A stretch of DNA of 7,094 nt from an uncultured Acetatifactor sp. Its GTDB lineage: Bacteria > Bacillota > Clostridia > Lachnospirales > Lachnospiraceae. The translations under genes and the position numbers were made by a program. A model generated the notes under the pieces. That model saw only the letters and a program-made list of their open reading frames with translations. It was not told where the DNA came from and made no database searches. Positions 6,238 to 7,094 of the stretch are shown here, piece after piece (within the stretch, counting starts at the first letter, position 1; the number at the start of each line of letters is the position of its first letter). The DNA lies in NCBI GenBank assembly GCA_910587755.1, contig CAJUNZ010000120.1, forward strand, positions 1 through 7,094, read 5' to 3'.

Positions 6238-6623
6238 TTCTGGTTCATCCAGGAACTGTGTTTCGGAGTATAGACAAAGCGGATCCGGTGAGAAGAGTCA
6301 TGCAGGGTGTGTACCTTCCCGGCTTTGTTCCCGGGCACTCTGATAGAGACCGCAGATTTCGTTCACTTTCCGCGCAAAAGATTCCGGTGCTTCCGTCTTT
6401 TCCGAAGAATGAAGCCGGTAACGGATTTTATGGGGATGTAAATCTACCTCATTTTTAAAAAACGGCTGACAGATTTCTCAGAAATCTGTGCAGCTATCCC
6501 CTGCATTTTGATTTCTGCCACTAACAGCGGAAGGCTCCACTGGCTTACTTCGTATCCAAAATCATTTGGGTTGCTGCAGGCAAGGTCAATGATCCGCATA
6601 ATCTGGTCCGACGTAAAAAAATT
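6238..6623 (-). pseudogene. Decayed IS630-family transposase remnant
   Basis: Three pieces of one IS630-type DDE transposase are readable in order on the minus strand. The first (6623 to about 6456) starts NFFTSDQIMRIIDLACS and ends SEKSVSRFLK. The second (about 6450-6305) continues as NEVDLHPHKIRYRLHSSEK and ends LYQSAREQSREG. It is out of frame with the first because one A is missing from the A-run at 6452-6456. The third (about 6305-6240) reads LHDSSHRIRFVYTPKHSSW MNQ. Between the second and third pieces a large central part is deleted, removing the first two catalytic aspartates. The match ends right after WMNQ, just before the family's third catalytic acid (NQIEIW). The N-terminal helix-turn-helix part is also missing. 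No terminal inverted repeats remain, so the element is dead. Confidence 0.85.
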
Positions 6624-6636
6624 CCTGTTTCACATA

Positions 6637-6645
6637 TGCTATAAT
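6637..6645 (+). promoter_or_regulatory. Extended -10 promoter element
   Basis: TGCTATAAT is a perfect TGnTATAAT extended -10 on the plus strand. No -35 hexamer is seen at 17 bp. Transcription from it would start near 6652, run through the hairpin-rich element and proceed antisense into the end of dapL. Confidence 0.4.
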
Positions 6646-6651
6646 GCCAGT

Positions 6652-6757
6652 AGGCACAAGGATGACAGCATCCATGAGATGCACAAAAGGACGAACCCCC
6701 AGAAGTATTCCCAGTACTTTCGGGGGGCTCCTTCTTTTAAGAACCCTGTTTTTGTGT
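6652..6757. other. Hairpin-dense intergenic element beside dapL
   Basis: No gene with a start signal is visible, but inverted repeats are unusually dense. GGATG/CATCC lies at 6660-6673 and a competing GCATC/GATGC at 6668-6682. CACAAAA (6682-6688) can pair with TTTTGTG (6751-6757) as an outer stem. Inside it a strong hairpin has CCCCC and GAAGTA (6696-6707, one mismatch) pairing with TACTTTC and GGGGG (6715-6726). The plus-strand tail after the strong hairpin is CTCCTTCTTTT, and the minus-strand tail is TTCGTCCTTTT. It could be the dapL terminator, a structured RNA or a repeated MITE-like unit. Confidence 0.4.
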
Positions 6758-6809
6758 GTCTAAAATCGGCTTTGGGTCTTTCAACGGTTAGCGCCCTGAA
6801 CCTCTTTTG

Positions 6810-7094
6810 TTATCTTGAAAGCAGCTTTACAAGCCTTTCTGCCGCTTCTTTTGTGTCTTCCGGTGAAGCGAAAGTTGAGAACCGGAAATAGCCTTCTCCA
6901 CAAGCTCCGAATCCTTCTCCCGGTGTTCCCACAACCTGAATTTCATGTAACAGATAATCAAAAAAATCCCAGCTTCCCATTCCAGTTGGACACTTCATCC
7001 AGATATATGGAGCATTCTTTCCTCCGCAATACCAGATTCCAAGCTGATCAAGTGCTTTCATCAGCACCTTTGCATTTTTCTTATAAATCTGAAT
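6810..7094 (-). CDS. dapL: LL-diaminopimelate aminotransferase, C-terminal part (runs off window)
   Basis: The final 94 codons of a PLP aminotransferase, open across the right edge, with a TAA stop at 6812-6810. The sequence matches the end of DapL enzymes: GIWYCGGKNAPYIWMKCP, then SWDFFDYLL, then VVGTPGEGFG and EGYFRFSTF. The arginine in GYFRFS is the expected substrate-carboxylate ligand. DapL converts tetrahydrodipicolinate directly to LL-2,6-diaminopimelate with glutamate as amino donor, a one-step route to lysine and peptidoglycan precursors. The PLP lysine and N-terminal domain are outside the window. The GTG at 7065-7067 is an internal codon, not the start, because the frame continues upstream (IQIYKKNAKVLM). 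Codons favour GGA, CCA, TAT and GAT, unlike the GC-rich left block. Confidence 0.9.
   Translation of the reverse strand: MQIYKKNAKVLMKALDQLGIWYCGGKNAPYIWMKCPTGMGSWDFFDYLLHEIQVVGTPGEGFGACGEGYFRFSTFASPEDTKEAAERLVKLLSR

Noticed and set aside
6469..6489. Perfect inverted repeat ACAGATTTC / GAAATCTGT with a 3-nt loop
   Set aside because: It lies inside the readable part of the IS630 transposase (around ISEKSVS) and has no T-run, so it is better explained as coding sequence than as a terminator or operator.
6508..6891. Plus-strand open frame of 127 codons
   Set aside because: It spans the antisense of the IS630 remnant, the hairpin element and the end of dapL, so it crosses unrelated units; no ribosome-binding site.
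1..7094. CRISPR array or defence/biosynthetic system
   Set aside because: No regularly spaced repeats and no cas, toxin-antitoxin, restriction or synthase motifs; the genes are housekeeping plus mobile-element debris.

Overview
The window looks like one contig from a gut-type member of the Lachnospiraceae (Clostridia, Bacillota), or a chimera of two such genomes. The pointers are a Lachnospiraceae-style SurA_N/foldase lipoprotein, a DapL-type LL-diaminopimelate aminotransferase, strong GGAGG ribosome-binding sites and Firmicutes-type promoters. Family-level placement is inference. Bases 1-50 are not biological: they are Illumina P5/TruSeq adapter left on the contig, and they truncate the first gene and give it a false C-terminus and stop.

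Left block (51-5566, GC-rich, all genes on the minus strand). In transcription order: a type I ABC exporter half-transporter, a beta-CASP metallo-beta-lactamase-fold nuclease, dihydrofolate reductase, branched-chain aminotransferase, and the start of a foldase-like lipoprotein. The first three are spaced about 50 nt apart, so they look like one transcript from a promoter at 5538-5566. A second promoter directly after the dihydrofolate reductase gene, with a palindrome in its spacer, serves ilvE and the lipoprotein gene, which are coupled by an ATGA overlap. No intrinsic terminator is visible between the two units. The genes serve different housekeeping roles (export, RNA processing, folate, branched-chain amino acids, protein folding) rather than one pathway.

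Middle (5567-5933). An AT-rich divergent regulatory region with three T-tracts exactly 11 bp apart, a consensus promoter, tRNA-Gly(GCC) on the plus strand, a T-run at the tRNA 3' end and a hairpin terminator.

Right block (5934-7094, lower GC). A mosaic with no intact gene of its own: an AT-rich stretch with a 51-codon open frame, a weak IS66-like fragment, a heavily decayed IS630-family transposase remnant lacking all three catalytic acidic residues, a hairpin-dense element with an extended -10 promoter, and finally the C-terminal 94 codons of dapL, which runs off the right edge. Codon choice in dapL differs clearly from the left block, so the right arm may be horizontally acquired or mis-joined. 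I found no CRISPR array, no riboswitch I can name and no novel defence or biosynthetic system. The best leads are the structured element beside dapL, the operator-like palindrome in the ilvE promoter, and the question of whether the contig is chimeric.
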